Made by a program: the position numbers and the translations under genes. Below are positions 6,876 to 14,445 of a stretch of 14,638 bases of DNA, piece after piece. Every line of letters begins with the position of its first letter. Within the stretch, counting starts at the first letter, position 1. Origin of the DNA: Pseudomonas sp. (lineage in GTDB: Bacteria; Pseudomonadota; Gammaproteobacteria; Pseudomonadales; Pseudomonadaceae); NCBI GenBank assembly GCA_030654635.1, contig JAURXE010000426.1, positions 1 through 14,638 of the forward strand, given 5' to 3'. The notes under the pieces are model-generated. The model was not told where the DNA came from. It made no database searches and was given only the letters and a program-made list of their open reading frames with translations.

Positions 6876-8216
6876 TCAATCGAGCTTGAGCACCTTGGCC
6901 AGCACTATCTTCGGGCCGCGCATTTTTTTGATGACGATGCGCAGGCCTTCGACCTCCAGCACCTCTTCCTCATCGGGCATGCGCTTGAGGCTTTCGTAGA
7001 TCAGTCCGGCCAGGGTTTCCGCCTCTAGGTGATCGAGATCGACGCCGAGCAGGCGTTCGATCTTGAACAGCGGGGTGTCGCCGCGCACCAGCAGTTTGCC
7101 CGGCTGGTAGGTGAGGATGCCGCGCTCGGTCTTGCGGTGTTCGTCCTGGATATCGCCGACCAAGACTTCCAGCACGTCTTCCATGGTCAGGTAGCCAATC
7201 ACCTTGCCGTCGGCTTCTTCGACCAGAGCGAAGTGCACGGCGCCCTGGCGAAAGCGCTCCAGCAACTGACTCAGGGGCAGGTGCTTGGAGACCCGCTCCA
7301 GCGGGCGCAGCAGTTCGCTGAGGTTGAAGGTTTCCGGCATGCTTTCCAGCGCCGCCAAGGCCAGCAGCAGGTCTTTGATGTGCAGCAGGCCGATGAACTC
7401 GTCTTTGTTGGCGTCGTGCACCGGGTAGCGGCTGTATTTGTAGCGGCGGATCAGGGTGAGAATCTCACTCAACGAAGCATCGTGCTCGAGGATGATCAGG
7501 TCTTCCCGGGAGTTGGCCCAATCGACCACTTCCAGTTCGCCCATCTCCACCGCCGAGGCCAGTACGCGCATGCCTTGGTCGCTGGGGTCTTGGGCGCGGC
7601 TGGAGTGCAAAATCAGTTTTAGCTCGTCGCGGCTGTAGTGGTGATCGTGGTGCGGGCCGGGTTCGCCTTGGCCGGCGATGCGCAAAATGCTGTTGGCGCT
7701 GGCGTTGAGCAGATAAATTGCCGGGTACATGGCCCAGTAGAACAGGTACAGCGGAGCGGCCGTCCACAGTGACAGCAGTTCCGGTTGGCGAATCGCCCAG
7801 GACTTGGGCGCCAGCTCGCCGATTACTATGTGTAGGTAAGAAATAATGAAAAAAGCGCAGAAGAAGGCGATGCCATGCACCAGGGTCGGCGAGTCGATGC
7901 CTGCGTATTCCAGCAGTGGGGTCAGTAGGTGCGCGAAGGCCGGTTCGCCGACCCAGCCCAGGCCTAAGGAGGCGAGGGTGATGCCCAGTTGGCAGGCTGA
8001 TAGATAGGCGTCTAATTGGTTGTGGACGGTGCGCAGAATGTGTCCGCGCCAGCCATTGGCTTGGGCGATGGCTTCGACTTTGGTGGCGCGTAGCTTGACC
8101 ATGGCGAACTCGGCGGCAACAAAAAAGCCGTTAAGCAAGACCAGCAGCAAGGCGAAAAAGATAAGACCAAAGTCGGCAAAGTAGGAGGCGGCGGTGTAGC
8201 TAGTGGAAGGGTCCAT
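6876..8216 (-). CDS. HlyC/CorC (CNNM-type) family membrane protein with CBS pair
   Basis: A 446-residue protein with the full domain series. Residues about 14-200 form a CNNM/DUF21 membrane domain with FFVAAEFAMVKLR (31-43), several membrane segments and GELAPKSWAI (133-142). A CBS pair spans about 232-290 and 300-358 (YPVHD..., FALVEEADGKVIGYLTMEDVLE). The CorC/HlyC C-terminal domain is at about 372-444. Relatives are linked to magnesium or other cation transport or efflux and are often called hemolysin-like, a name with little support. A histidine cluster (HHDHH, 189-193) sits between the membrane and CBS parts. The start ATG at 8216 lacks a good Shine-Dalgarno sequence, but MDPS plus the first membrane helix looks like the family N-terminus. 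It lies directly downstream of phoR (202-bp gap), the neighbourhood of PA5362. Confidence 0.9.
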   Translation of the reverse strand: MDPSTSYTAASYFADFGLIFFALLLVLLNGFFVAAEFAMVKLRATKVEAIAQANGWRGHILRTVHNQLDAYLSACQLGITLASLGLGWVGEPAFAHLLTPLLEYAGIDSPTLVHGIAFFCAFFIISYLHIVIGELAPKSWAIRQPELLSLWTAAPLYLFYWAMYPAIYLLNASANSILRIAGQGEPGPHHDHHYSRDELKLILHSSRAQDPSDQGMRVLASAVEMGELEVVDWANSREDLIILEHDASLSEILTLIRRYKYSRYPVHDANKDEFIGLLHIKDLLLALAALESMPETFNLSELLRPLERVSKHLPLSQLLERFRQGAVHFALVEEADGKVIGYLTMEDVLEVLVGDIQDEHRKTERGILTYQPGKLLVRGDTPLFKIERLLGVDLDHLEAETLAGLIYESLKRMPDEEEVLEVEGLRIVIKKMRGPKIVLAKVLKLD

Positions 8217-8418
8217 AAAGGTGATTCAATGATTCCGGGTAGTTAAATTGAAATGCTGCGCGGCAGTGAGCAGGCTTACTAGCCTAGCGGCTGAGGCATG
8301 AATTGCCCAGTCTTGAGTTTTACTATGTAGCGGTTATGCGTTGCGCAGGCCGCAGCCTTTGTAGGTGGTGGGGGATTCAACAGATAACGGGTACATAGCA
8401 CTTGAATGTGCCGCTGAA

Positions 8419-9720
8419 TTAGCGGCTAACGATTTGCTGGGGCGCGAAGTGGCAGGTAAAAGTGCTGCCCTTGCCGATCACGCTGCTGATTTCTAGGCGG
8501 GCGCGGTGGCGCATCAGTACGTGTTTGACGATTGCCAGCCCCAGGCCGGTGCCGCCGGTGCTGGCGTTGCGGCTGGAGTCGACCCGATAGAAACGCTCAG
8601 TCAGGCGCGGCAGATGCTTGGCTTCAATGCCCAGCCCGCTGTCTTGTACGCTCAGGTGCGCCCCGGCAGCGTCGCTCCACCAGCGGATCTGGATAGTGCC
8701 CTCGTCGGGCGTGTATTTGACCGCGTTAAACACCAAGTTAGAAAAGGCGCTGCGCAATTCGGCCTCGCTGCCTTTGAGCTGCAGTGTGGCATCGGCCTCC
8801 AGGCTGATGCGGTGCTGGCGCGCGCCGGACAAGGCCAGTGCGTCGGCCTTGATCGACAGCAAGAGCAAATCAACCGAGACCGGCTGGTTGTCGGCCGGGT
8901 AGTCGGTGGCTTCCAGTTTGGCCAGCATCAGTAGGTCGTTAAGCAGCGTCTGCATGCGCCGGTCTTGCTGTTGCATCTGTTGCAGGGCACGGCGCCAGCG
9001 CGGATTCACCTCCTCGACGTTGTCGAGCAGGGTTTCCAGATAGCCAGCAATCACCGTCAGTGGCGTGCGCAGTTCGTGGGAGACGTTGGCGACAAAATCT
9101 TTGCGCATCTGCTCCAGCTGATGCACCCGGGTGACGTCGCGCACCAGCATTAGGTGGTCGTCGTTGCCGTAGCGGGTGATCTGAAAATTCACCCGCAGGC
9201 GATCATTGATCGGCGACGGCAGCTCCAGTGGTTCGTTGTATTTGCCTTGCTCGAAATACTCTTTAAAGCGCGGATGACGCACCAGGTTGCCGATCGACTG
9301 GCCGCTGTCTTGCGGGCTTTTCAGGCCCAGCAGGGTTTCGGCGGCGAGGTTCCACCACTCCAGATTACCGTCGCGGTCGAGCATGATCACTGCGTCTTTG
9401 AGCGCGGCGGTGGATTCCTGAAAGCGATCGATTACCGCCTGCAAGCGGCCACGGGCCCGTTGGTCGCGGCGTTGCAGGTGGTAGATGTTGTCGAAGATTT
9501 CGCCCCACAGACCGTAGCCATCCGGCGGCGATTCATCGGCTTGGTGTTGCTTGAGCCAGGCGTGCAGGCGTTGCAGTTGATTGAGGTTCCAACCCAGGTA
9601 CAGGCTCAGGCCGAGCACCAGCGCCCAGGCGTAATAACCGCTGAGAAAACCGAGCAGCAGGCAGACGCCGATGAGCAATAACAGACGGCGAATGACGGCG
9701 CCGCGCCAGTTGTAATTCAC
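8419..9720 (-). CDS. phoR: Phosphate regulon sensor histidine kinase PhoR
   Basis: A 433-residue membrane kinase that phosphorylates or dephosphorylates PhoB according to Pst/PhoU status. Residues 10-46 hold two closely spaced membrane helices with almost no periplasmic loop, typical of PhoR, which senses through Pst rather than a ligand outside. A PAS domain follows at about 98-195. HisKA carries the phosphorylated H215 in FVANVSHELRTPLT. The ATPase domain has the N box (N332, NAVKYTP), G1 (DSGLGI, 360-365) and G2 (TGGTGLGLAIVKH, 388-400). The start is GTG at 9720: an in-frame TAA lies 16 codons upstream with no other start codon between, and the Shine-Dalgarno sequence is poor. It is transcribed after phoB, but a 196-bp gap with a REP-like pair separates them. 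Confidence 0.96.
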   Translation of the reverse strand: MNYNWRGAVIRRLLLLIGVCLLLGFLSGYYAWALVLGLSLYLGWNLNQLQRLHAWLKQHQADESPPDGYGLWGEIFDNIYHLQRRDQRARGRLQAVIDRFQESTAALKDAVIMLDRDGNLEWWNLAAETLLGLKSPQDSGQSIGNLVRHPRFKEYFEQGKYNEPLELPSPINDRLRVNFQITRYGNDDHLMLVRDVTRVHQLEQMRKDFVANVSHELRTPLTVIAGYLETLLDNVEEVNPRWRRALQQMQQQDRRMQTLLNDLLMLAKLEATDYPADNQPVSVDLLLLSIKADALALSGARQHRISLEADATLQLKGSEAELRSAFSNLVFNAVKYTPDEGTIQIRWWSDAAGAHLSVQDSGLGIEAKHLPRLTERFYRVDSSRNASTGGTGLGLAIVKHVLMRHRARLEISSVIGKGSTFTCHFAPQQIVSR

Positions 9721-9819
9721 TTGGTGGGGATGTCCATGGCTGGCGTACCGATGCGCAAATAACGCAGATTAGACACTGTTCTAGGCCTGCTGCGGTAAAA
9801 ATAGGCTAAGTACCCATCG

Positions 9820-9882
9820 AGGCTGGGCTTGCACCCAGTGTCTCTAAACGCGGCTATCTCGGTGGGCCAAAGCCCAGCCTAC
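9820..9882. repeat. REP-like inverted repeat pair between phoB and phoR, copy C
   Basis: AGGCTGGGCTT at 9820-9830 pairs perfectly with AAGCCCAGCCT at 9870-9880. On the minus strand the right arm (9861-9882) begins GTAGGCTGGGCTTTGGCCCA, closely like copy A. The pair can form two small hairpins or one long one. It sits inside the phoB-phoR transcription unit, 34 bp after the phoB stop. Confidence 0.7.
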
Positions 9883-9916
9883 GAATGTCCTGCACAGGCC
9901 AATCTTGAGCGAGTTG

Positions 9917-10606
9917 TTAGCTTTTTGTCGAGAACCGATAGCCGGTGCCGCGCACGGTTTGCACCAGGTTTTCATACGCTTCGCCCAGGGCTTTGCGCAG
10001 CCGGCGGATGTGCACGTCGACGGTGCGCTCCTCGACATAGACGTTGCCGCCCCAGACCTGATCGAGCAGCTGGCCGCGGGTGTAGGCGCGCTCCTGGTGG
10101 GTCATGAAAAATTGCAGCAGACGGTATTCGGTCGGACCGATCTCGGCGGGCTTGCCGTCGATGGTAACCCGGTGGCTGATCGGGTCGAGCAGCAGGCCGC
10201 CGATCTCGATTGGCGTTTCATTGTCGCTAACGCCGGCACGGCGCAGCACGGCTTTCAGACGGGCGACCAGCTCACGGGGCGAGAAAGGCTTGGTGATGTA
10301 ATCGTCGGCACCAACTTCCAGTCCTTGGATCTTGTTGTCCTCTTCGCCTTTGGCGGTGAGCATGATGATCGGGATATTCACCGTCAGCTCTTCGCGCTTG
10401 AGCCGCCGAGCCAGCTCAATGCCGGAGGTGCCGGGCAGCATCCAATCGAGCAGAATCAGGTCGGGTTGATGGTCGACAATGATGGCGTGAGCCTGCTGTG
10501 CGTTTTCTGCTTCCAGGCAGTTGTAGCCGGCCATCTCCAGCGCCACCGCGATCATCTCGCGAATCGGCGCTTCGTCATCAACGATCAGAATGTTCTTGCC
10601 AACCAT
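9917..10606 (-). CDS. phoB: Phosphate regulon response regulator PhoB
   Basis: A 229-residue OmpR/PhoB-family regulator of full length. The receiver (residues 4-122) has D10/D11, phosphoacceptor D54 (ILLDWMLPG), T84 and K106 (ITKPFSP). The winged-helix DNA-binding domain (about 130-226) has the recognition-helix region [16 protein letters not shown] and the C-terminal wing (VRGTGYRFS). PhoB activates pst, phoA-type and other phosphate-starvation genes by binding Pho boxes. The ATG at 10606 has GAGG (complement of 10615-10618) at 8-nt spacing. A Pho-box-like sequence lies about 55 bp upstream, which would give the usual self-activation. phoR follows on the same strand. Confidence 0.97.
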   Translation of the reverse strand: MVGKNILIVDDEAPIREMIAVALEMAGYNCLEAENAQQAHAIIVDHQPDLILLDWMLPGTSGIELARRLKREELTVNIPIIMLTAKGEEDNKIQGLEVGADDYITKPFSPRELVARLKAVLRRAGVSDNETPIEIGGLLLDPISHRVTIDGKPAEIGPTEYRLLQFFMTHQERAYTRGQLLDQVWGGNVYVEERTVDVHIRRLRKALGEAYENLVQTVRGTGYRFSTKS

Positions 10607-10642
10607 GGATCAAACCTCGGGTCATTCGCTGTCTTAGCTCGC

Positions 10643-10676
10643 ATTAGATAACGAAATTATTGCAGTGATGTTACAT
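10643..10676 (-). promoter_or_regulatory. Candidate Pho box and -10 of phoB
   Basis: On the minus strand ATGTAAC-ATCA-CTGCAAT (10676 down to 10659) fits two 7-bp half sites 11 bp apart, with 4/7 and 5/7 matches to CTGTCAT. A -10-like TATCTA or TCTAAT (10650-10643) starts 8-10 bp further on, the spacing expected when PhoB replaces -35 recognition. It lies in the 90-bp gap between the ubiA stop and the phoB start. Half sites are imperfect, so this is a reasoned prediction. Confidence 0.5.
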
Positions 10677-10696
10677 CCTGAAATACCCGGTGACGC

Positions 10697-11587
10697 TTAA
10701 CGCATCCCGTAGTCGGCAACTATGCCGAGAAAGATCGCCAGCCCGGCCCAGTGGTTGTGCAAAAACGCCGCGAAGCAGGCCTGCGGCTCACGCTCACGGG
10801 TGCTCCAGAGTTGCCAGGCAAAGCAGCCGGTGGCCACGGCCAGGCCCAGGTAGTAACAGGCGCCCAGCTCGAAGCGCGCCCCGGCTAACAACAGGCAGAG
10901 CAGCGCCAAGCCTTGCAGGCAGCCGATGATTAAGCGGTCGGCGTCGCCAAATAAAATAGCGGTAGATTTGACCCCGACCTTGAGGTCGTCGTCGCGATCG
11001 ACCATCGCGTAGTAGGTGTCGTAGGCCACCGTCCACAGCAAATTGGCCAGGTACAGCAGCCATAGCGTGGCCGGCAATTCGCCGGTTTGCGCGGTAAAGG
11101 CCATGGGGATGCCCCAGGAGAACGCCGCCCCCAGTACCACTTGCGGGTAGTAGGTGTAGCGCTTCATAAAGGGGTAGCAGGCGGCCAGCGCGACGGCGCC
11201 GAACGACAGCCAAATGGTGCTGCTGTTGGTGCACAACACCAGTGCAAAGCTGATCGCCAGCAGCCCGCCGAACAACACCAGGGCCTCGCGTGGTTGCACC
11301 TTGCCACTGGCCAGCGGCCGGGCCTCGGTGCGTTTAACGTGGCCGTCGAAGTTGCGGTCGGCGTAGTCGTTGATCACACAGCCGGCGCTGCGCATCAAGA
11401 TCACCCCGAAGATGAAAATCAGCAAATTGGCCGCGCTCGGCACGCCTTTGGCGGCGATCCACAGCGCCCACAGGGTTGGCCACAGCAGCAGGTAAATGCC
11501 GATGGGTTTGTCCAGACGCATCAGCTGGACAAAGTCCCAGGCGCGCGGGTGCAGGCGGTTGAGGTCTTTTAGCAGGCGTTGGTACAT
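10697..11587 (-). CDS. ubiA: 4-hydroxybenzoate octaprenyltransferase UbiA
   Basis: A 296-residue integral membrane prenyltransferase joining a polyprenyl chain to 4-hydroxybenzoate, the second committed step of ubiquinone synthesis. It shows many hydrophobic segments and both aspartate-rich magnesium/diphosphate motifs: NDYADRNFD (N73, D74, D77, D81) and [12 protein letters not shown] (190-201). The early [21 protein letters not shown] (22-42) is the standard family N-terminus. The ATG at 11587 follows GGAG at 7-nt spacing. It lies 31 bp downstream of ubiC, with which it forms an operon; phoB follows on the same strand but has its own promoter-like site. Confidence 0.96.
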   Translation of the reverse strand: MYQRLLKDLNRLHPRAWDFVQLMRLDKPIGIYLLLWPTLWALWIAAKGVPSAANLLIFIFGVILMRSAGCVINDYADRNFDGHVKRTEARPLASGKVQPREALVLFGGLLAISFALVLCTNSSTIWLSFGAVALAACYPFMKRYTYYPQVVLGAAFSWGIPMAFTAQTGELPATLWLLYLANLLWTVAYDTYYAMVDRDDDLKVGVKSTAILFGDADRLIIGCLQGLALLCLLLAGARFELGACYYLGLAVATGCFAWQLWSTREREPQACFAAFLHNHWAGLAIFLGIVADYGMR

Positions 11588-11618
11588 CGACAGGCTCCGG
11601 GCGAACTGCGCGAGTTTT

Positions 11619-12194
11619 CTATGAGTTCAGGGGGGCGCGGCTCGCCACATGCTGCCAGAGGCTGGGCAGAAACACCTCGACCACCAACAGTGCCAGTGCA
11701 CCCCGGCTAAAACCTGAGCGACGGGCCCAGAGCTGCTCGCTGCGTACCGCGCTGGGCAGCCAGGCGGCGGGGTAGTGGCAGGCTTGCAGGGGGCCGCGGG
11801 TAAAGGCCTGGTCGCTAAACAGCAACTCGCCCAGTGAGCGATTGCCCAGGTGCGCCAAGTCCAGCCCGGAGCCTTCCAGCGCACTGCGGGCCGCGACGCT
11901 GCGGGCGAACACCCAAGGTTGAGCATGGCCGCGCAAATACACCTCGCGCACCCAGCCCTGGCTGCCCTCGGGCACCTTGAGCGCCAGGCATTCATCGCTG
12001 CGTAAAACCTGCCAGCCTTCCAGCAAGGGCAGCACGCTAAATTGCCCGTCGGCTAACTTGGTCAGGCGGCGGGTCAGCGAGCCTTGATCGAGCAGCCAGT
12101 CGCACTGCAGGGCACTGGGTGGTGCTGGCAGTTGGCTAGCGCTCAGCCAGTGGGCTGTTGCGGGATGGGCTGCAGGTGGCGTGGCAGTAGGCAT
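11619..12194 (-). CDS. ubiC: Chorismate pyruvate-lyase UbiC
   Basis: A 191-residue cytoplasmic enzyme converting chorismate to 4-hydroxybenzoate plus pyruvate, the first step of ubiquinone synthesis. Recognisable blocks are [20 protein letters not shown] (36-55), [20 protein letters not shown] (81-100), LGELLF and [11 protein letters not shown]83 and E173 match the substrate-binding arginine and the key glutamate of E. coli UbiC (R76, E155). The ATG at 12194 was chosen because it gives a near-family length; the open frame continues up to a TTG at 12266, which would add 24 residues with no conserved content. Neither start has a convincing Shine-Dalgarno sequence. It is the first gene of ubiC-ubiA and is divergent from the rubredoxin gene. 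Confidence 0.94.
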   Translation of the reverse strand: MPTATPPAAHPATAHWLSASQLPAPPSALQCDWLLDQGSLTRRLTKLADGQFSVLPLLEGWQVLRSDECLALKVPEGSQGWVREVYLRGHAQPWVFARSVAARSALEGSGLDLAHLGNRSLGELLFSDQAFTRGPLQACHYPAAWLPSAVRSEQLWARRSGFSRGALALLVVEVFLPSLWQHVASRAPLNS

Positions 12195-12338
12195 TGGTGG
12201 TAACTGGCAGGCAGATAATGGGCTCAGCTTAACACGCTTGGCGGGCCGGCCTGGGCCCCCGGCCAAAGGTTGGGCGGATCGCTGGCACTTGCTTCTGAGC
12301 GTGCCAGTCAGTACAAAGCGGCCTGAGTCGTGTCTAAT

Positions 12339-12353
12339 AATTGTCCGACAATT
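12339..12353. promoter_or_regulatory. 15-bp palindrome, FadR/GntR-type operator candidate
   Basis: AATTGTC-C-GACAATT is a perfect inverted repeat with one central base, 24 bp before the rubredoxin ATG and 144 bp from the ubiC ATG. It fits the TNGTNNNACNA signature known for operators of the FadR subfamily of GntR regulators (PdhR, LldR, GlcC type). TAATAA just upstream could be a -10, so a bound repressor would overlap the promoter. No GntR gene is in the window. Confidence 0.5.
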
Positions 12354-12377
12354 TTAAGTGTGCTGAGGTTGCAGTAA

Positions 12378-12545
12378 ATGAAGAAGTGGCAATGTGTGGT
12401 CTGTGGGCTGATCTATGACGAGTCGATGGGCTGGCCGGACGACGGTATTGTTGCCGGTACCCGCTGGGAAGATGTGCCCGCGGATTGGCTGTGCCCGGAC
12501 TGTGGCGTCGGCAAGTTGGATTTCGAGATGATCGAAATTAACTAA
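12378..12545 (+). CDS. rubA: Rubredoxin, AlkG2-like
   Basis: A 55-residue single-iron electron carrier, full length for the family. The iron is held by C6, C9, C39 and C42 in the two loops CVVCG and CPDCG. CGLIYDESMGWPDDGI and TRWEDVPADWLCPDCGVGK are the classical rubredoxin blocks. There is no Arg insertion after the first CxxCG, so it fits the AlkG2 type, able to pass electrons to alkane hydroxylase, rather than the AlkG1 type. GAGG at 12365-12368 lies 9 nt before the ATG. The reductase gene follows after 116 bp. P. aeruginosa has two tandem rubredoxin genes here; only one is present in this window. Confidence 0.96.
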   Translation: MKKWQCVVCGLIYDESMGWPDDGIVAGTRWEDVPADWLCPDCGVGKLDFEMIEIN

Positions 12546-12620
12546 TAACCGCTGCCGGTAAGTTGCCGCCGGCTGCTGAGGTTAAGCGGCGGGCGAGTAG
12601 GCTAGCGCAGTGAGTTAAAT

Positions 12621-12650
12621 GGCGGCCATGTGGCCGCCTTATTTTTATTT
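12621..12650 (+). terminator. Terminator or attenuator hairpin between rubredoxin and its reductase
   Basis: A perfect 7-bp GC stem GGCGGCC / GGCCGCC with loop ATGT (12621-12638) is followed by TTATTTTTATTT. This has the form of a rho-independent terminator read on the plus strand. It lies 75 bp after the rubredoxin stop and ends 11 bp before the reductase start codon, overlapping its leader. Confidence 0.7.
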
Positions 12651-12661
12651 GTGGAGTTTTT

Positions 12662-13810
12662 ATGAGCGCACCCGTGGTGATAATTGGCACCGGCCTGGCC
12701 GGTTACAACCTGGCCAAGGAGTTTCGCAAGCTGGATGCGCAAACGCCGCTGCTGCTGATTACCGCCGATGACGGCCGCTCATACTCCAAGCCCATGCTGT
12801 CCACCGGCTTTGGCAAAAACAAGGATGCCGACGGCCTGAGCATGGCCGAGGTCGGCGCCATGGCCGAGCAACTGAATGCCGAGATTCGCACCCATACGCG
12901 CATCAGTGGCATCGATCCGGGCCATCAGCAGTTGTGGATTGGCGACGAAGCGGTGGCCTATCGCGACCTGATTCTGGCCTGGGGCGCCGAGGTGATCCGC
13001 GTGCCGGTGGCGGGCGATGCGCAAGACGCGGTGTTCCCGATCAATGACCTGGAAGACTACGCACGCTTTCGCGCTGCGGCTGCTGGCAAGAAGCGCGTGC
13101 TGCTGCTCGGCGCCGGTTTGATCGGTTGCGAGTTTGCCAACGACCTGAGCTTGGGCGGTTACAGCGTCGAACTGGTGGCGCCGTGCGAGCAGGTGATGCC
13201 CGGCTTGCTCCATCCGGCCGCCGCCGCGGCGGTACAGGCGGGGCTGGAAAGCCTCGGCGCGCGTTTCCACCTCGGTCCGGTCTTGACTAGCTTGCAGCGC
13301 AGCGACGACGGCTTGCAGGCGCACCTGTCGGACGGCACGCAAGTCGCCTGCGACCTGGTGCTGTCGGCCATCGGCTTGCGCCCGCGGATCGACTTGGCCG
13401 CCGCCGCAGGCTTGGCAGTTAATCGCGGGGTGGTGGTGGATCGCCAATTACAGACCTCCCACGCGAACATCTTCGCCCTAGGCGATTGCGCCGAAGTCGA
13501 TGGCCTCAATCTGCTCTATGTGATGCCGCTGATGGCCTGTGCTCGCGCCCTGGCGCAAACCCTGGCGGGCAAGCCGACGGCGGTCAGCTACGGGCCCATG
13601 CCGGTAACGGTAAAAACCCCGGTGTGCCCCTTGGTGGTCTCGCCGCCACTGCGCGGCGTGACTGGCGAATGGGTGGTGACGGGCGCAGGCCAGGACATCA
13701 AGGCGCTGTGTCGCGACGCCGAAGGGCGCTTGCTCGGTTATGCGTTAACCGGTACGGCCGTGCAGGAAAAACTGGCGCTCAATCGCGAGCTGCCAGCGCT
13801 GTTGGCGTAA
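12662..13810 (+). CDS. Rubredoxin-NAD(+) reductase
   Basis: A 382-residue FAD enzyme that passes electrons from NAD(P)H to rubredoxin, which in turn can feed an alkane hydroxylase or oxygen/ROS reduction. Residues 5-14 hold the N-terminal FAD Rossmann motif ([10 protein letters not shown]). Residues 146-157 hold the NAD-binding motif ([12 protein letters not shown]). Residues 268-278 ([11 protein letters not shown]) are the second FAD motif. Size and order fit the rubredoxin/ferredoxin reductase group to which AlkT and PA5349 belong, and the gene next to rubredoxin settles the partner. GGAG at 12653-12656 is 5 nt from the ATG. No separate strong promoter is seen, and a terminator-like hairpin sits just upstream. 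Confidence 0.94.
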   Translation: MSAPVVIIGTGLAGYNLAKEFRKLDAQTPLLLITADDGRSYSKPMLSTGFGKNKDADGLSMAEVGAMAEQLNAEIRTHTRISGIDPGHQQLWIGDEAVAYRDLILAWGAEVIRVPVAGDAQDAVFPINDLEDYARFRAAAAGKKRVLLLGAGLIGCEFANDLSLGGYSVELVAPCEQVMPGLLHPAAAAAVQAGLESLGARFHLGPVLTSLQRSDDGLQAHLSDGTQVACDLVLSAIGLRPRIDLAAAAGLAVNRGVVVDRQLQTSHANIFALGDCAEVDGLNLLYVMPLMACARALAQTLAGKPTAVSYGPMPVTVKTPVCPLVVSPPLRGVTGEWVVTGAGQDIKALCRDAEGRLLGYALTGTAVQEKLALNRELPALLA

Positions 13811-13908
13811 ATGCCGGGACTTTTGTCGGTTTAGCGGCGTTTATGCCGCCCCAGAGTGTCGGACAAGGCTGGCGCCAGTGGCGGGCGCATGCCATTCTCC
13901 CGGGGTCT

Positions 13909-13979
13909 GCCGCAGCTTAGAGCTGCTGCGGCGCCTTGGTCGCGGTTCGGGAAGAACCGCACGGACACAACAACAATAA
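13909..13979 (+). promoter_or_regulatory. Structured leader of hupA with A-rich Hfq/Crc-type motif
   Basis: Two perfect stems occur in a row: GCCGCAGC / GCTGCGGC (13909-13916 with 13925-13932) and GCGGTTC / GAACCGC with loop GGGAA (13942-13960). Neither has a T-run, so neither is a clear terminator. AACAACAATAA at 13969-13979 fits AANAANAANAA, the A-rich pattern bound by Hfq with Crc in Pseudomonas catabolite repression. It ends 11 nt before the AGAGG ribosome site of hupA. The regulatory role is inferred. Confidence 0.4.
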
Positions 13980-14000
13980 ACCGTCTACAAAGAGGCTTTT

Positions 14001-14273
14001 ATGCGTAAACCTGAACTCGCCGCTGCCATCGCAGAACAGGCTGATCTGACCAAAGATCAAGCTGCTCGCGTGCTCAACGCCATACTCGACGAAATCTCCA
14101 CTGCACTGGGCCGTAAAGACAGTGTCACCCTGGTGGGTTTCGGCACTTTCGTGCAGCGCCATCGCGGTGCACGCACGGGTAAAAACCCGCAAACCGGCGA
14201 GCCGGTAACCATCAAAGCCAGCAACACCGTGGCCTTTAAGCCGGGTAAAGCGCTGAAAGACTCAGTCAACTGA
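14001..14273 (+). CDS. hupA: HU-family nucleoid DNA-binding protein
   Basis: A 90-residue histone-like protein that binds and bends DNA as a dimer. The helical N-terminal half (1-38), the GFGTF turn (46-50) and the DNA-gripping beta arm RHRGARTGKNPQTGEPVTIKA (53-73) with its intercalating proline P63 are all present, ending in the usual FKPGKALKDSVN. Length and sequence fit HU rather than IHF. AGAGG at 13991-13995 precedes the ATG by 5 nt. It lies behind the rubredoxin reductase gene, as PA5348 does in P. aeruginosa. A MITE-like element begins four bases after the stop codon. Confidence 0.95.
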   Translation: MRKPELAAAIAEQADLTKDQAARVLNAILDEISTALGRKDSVTLVGFGTFVQRHRGARTGKNPQTGEPVTIKASNTVAFKPGKALKDSVN

Positions 14274-14276
14274 GTG

Positions 14277-14445
14277 CTAGCAGCCTGTCGGACTTAACGC
14301 TGTCCTACTGCGTAAAAGCCGGACTTGGTCATTTTCTGCGCTCTTTATCGTTGAATAGAATGACTATTCGCCTCAAAAGAGCGCAAAAACTGCCTCAAGC
14401 CGGTCTTTCCCTCGCTACGAACGGTTAAGTCCGACAGGCTGCTAG
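14277..14445. mobile_element. MITE-like element with 22-bp perfect terminal inverted repeats
   Basis: The left end (14277-14298, starting CTAGCAGCCTGTCGGACTTA) is the exact reverse complement of the right end (14424-14445). CTAG stands at both outer edges and may be a 4-bp target duplication; being palindromic it cannot be told from the repeat itself, so the mobile part may be 14281-14441 (161 bp). Inside are nested stems: TGCGCTCTTT / AAAGAGCGCA (14337-14346 with 14376-14385) and GAATAG / CTATTC (14353-14358 with 14364-14369). It has no room for a transposase. The best reading is a non-autonomous derivative of an insertion sequence, mobilised by a transposase elsewhere; I cannot name the IS family. 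Confidence 0.75.

Noticed and set aside
8359..8372. TTTGTAGGTGGTGG, resembling a REP-like tail
   Set aside because: No inverted arm or hairpin accompanies it; the 202-bp gap between the CorC-like gene and phoR otherwise shows nothing I can name.
10619..10635. Plus-strand GTCAT...CTGTCTT resembling a Pho box
   Set aside because: Half sites are 10 bp apart instead of 11 and lie too close to the phoB start on the wrong strand.
9905..10651. 248-codon plus-strand open frame
   Set aside because: Antisense of phoB, whose motifs are unambiguous.
12195..12266. 24-residue N-terminal extension of UbiC from a TTG codon
   Set aside because: No ribosome site, rare start codon, and it would make the protein longer than the family.
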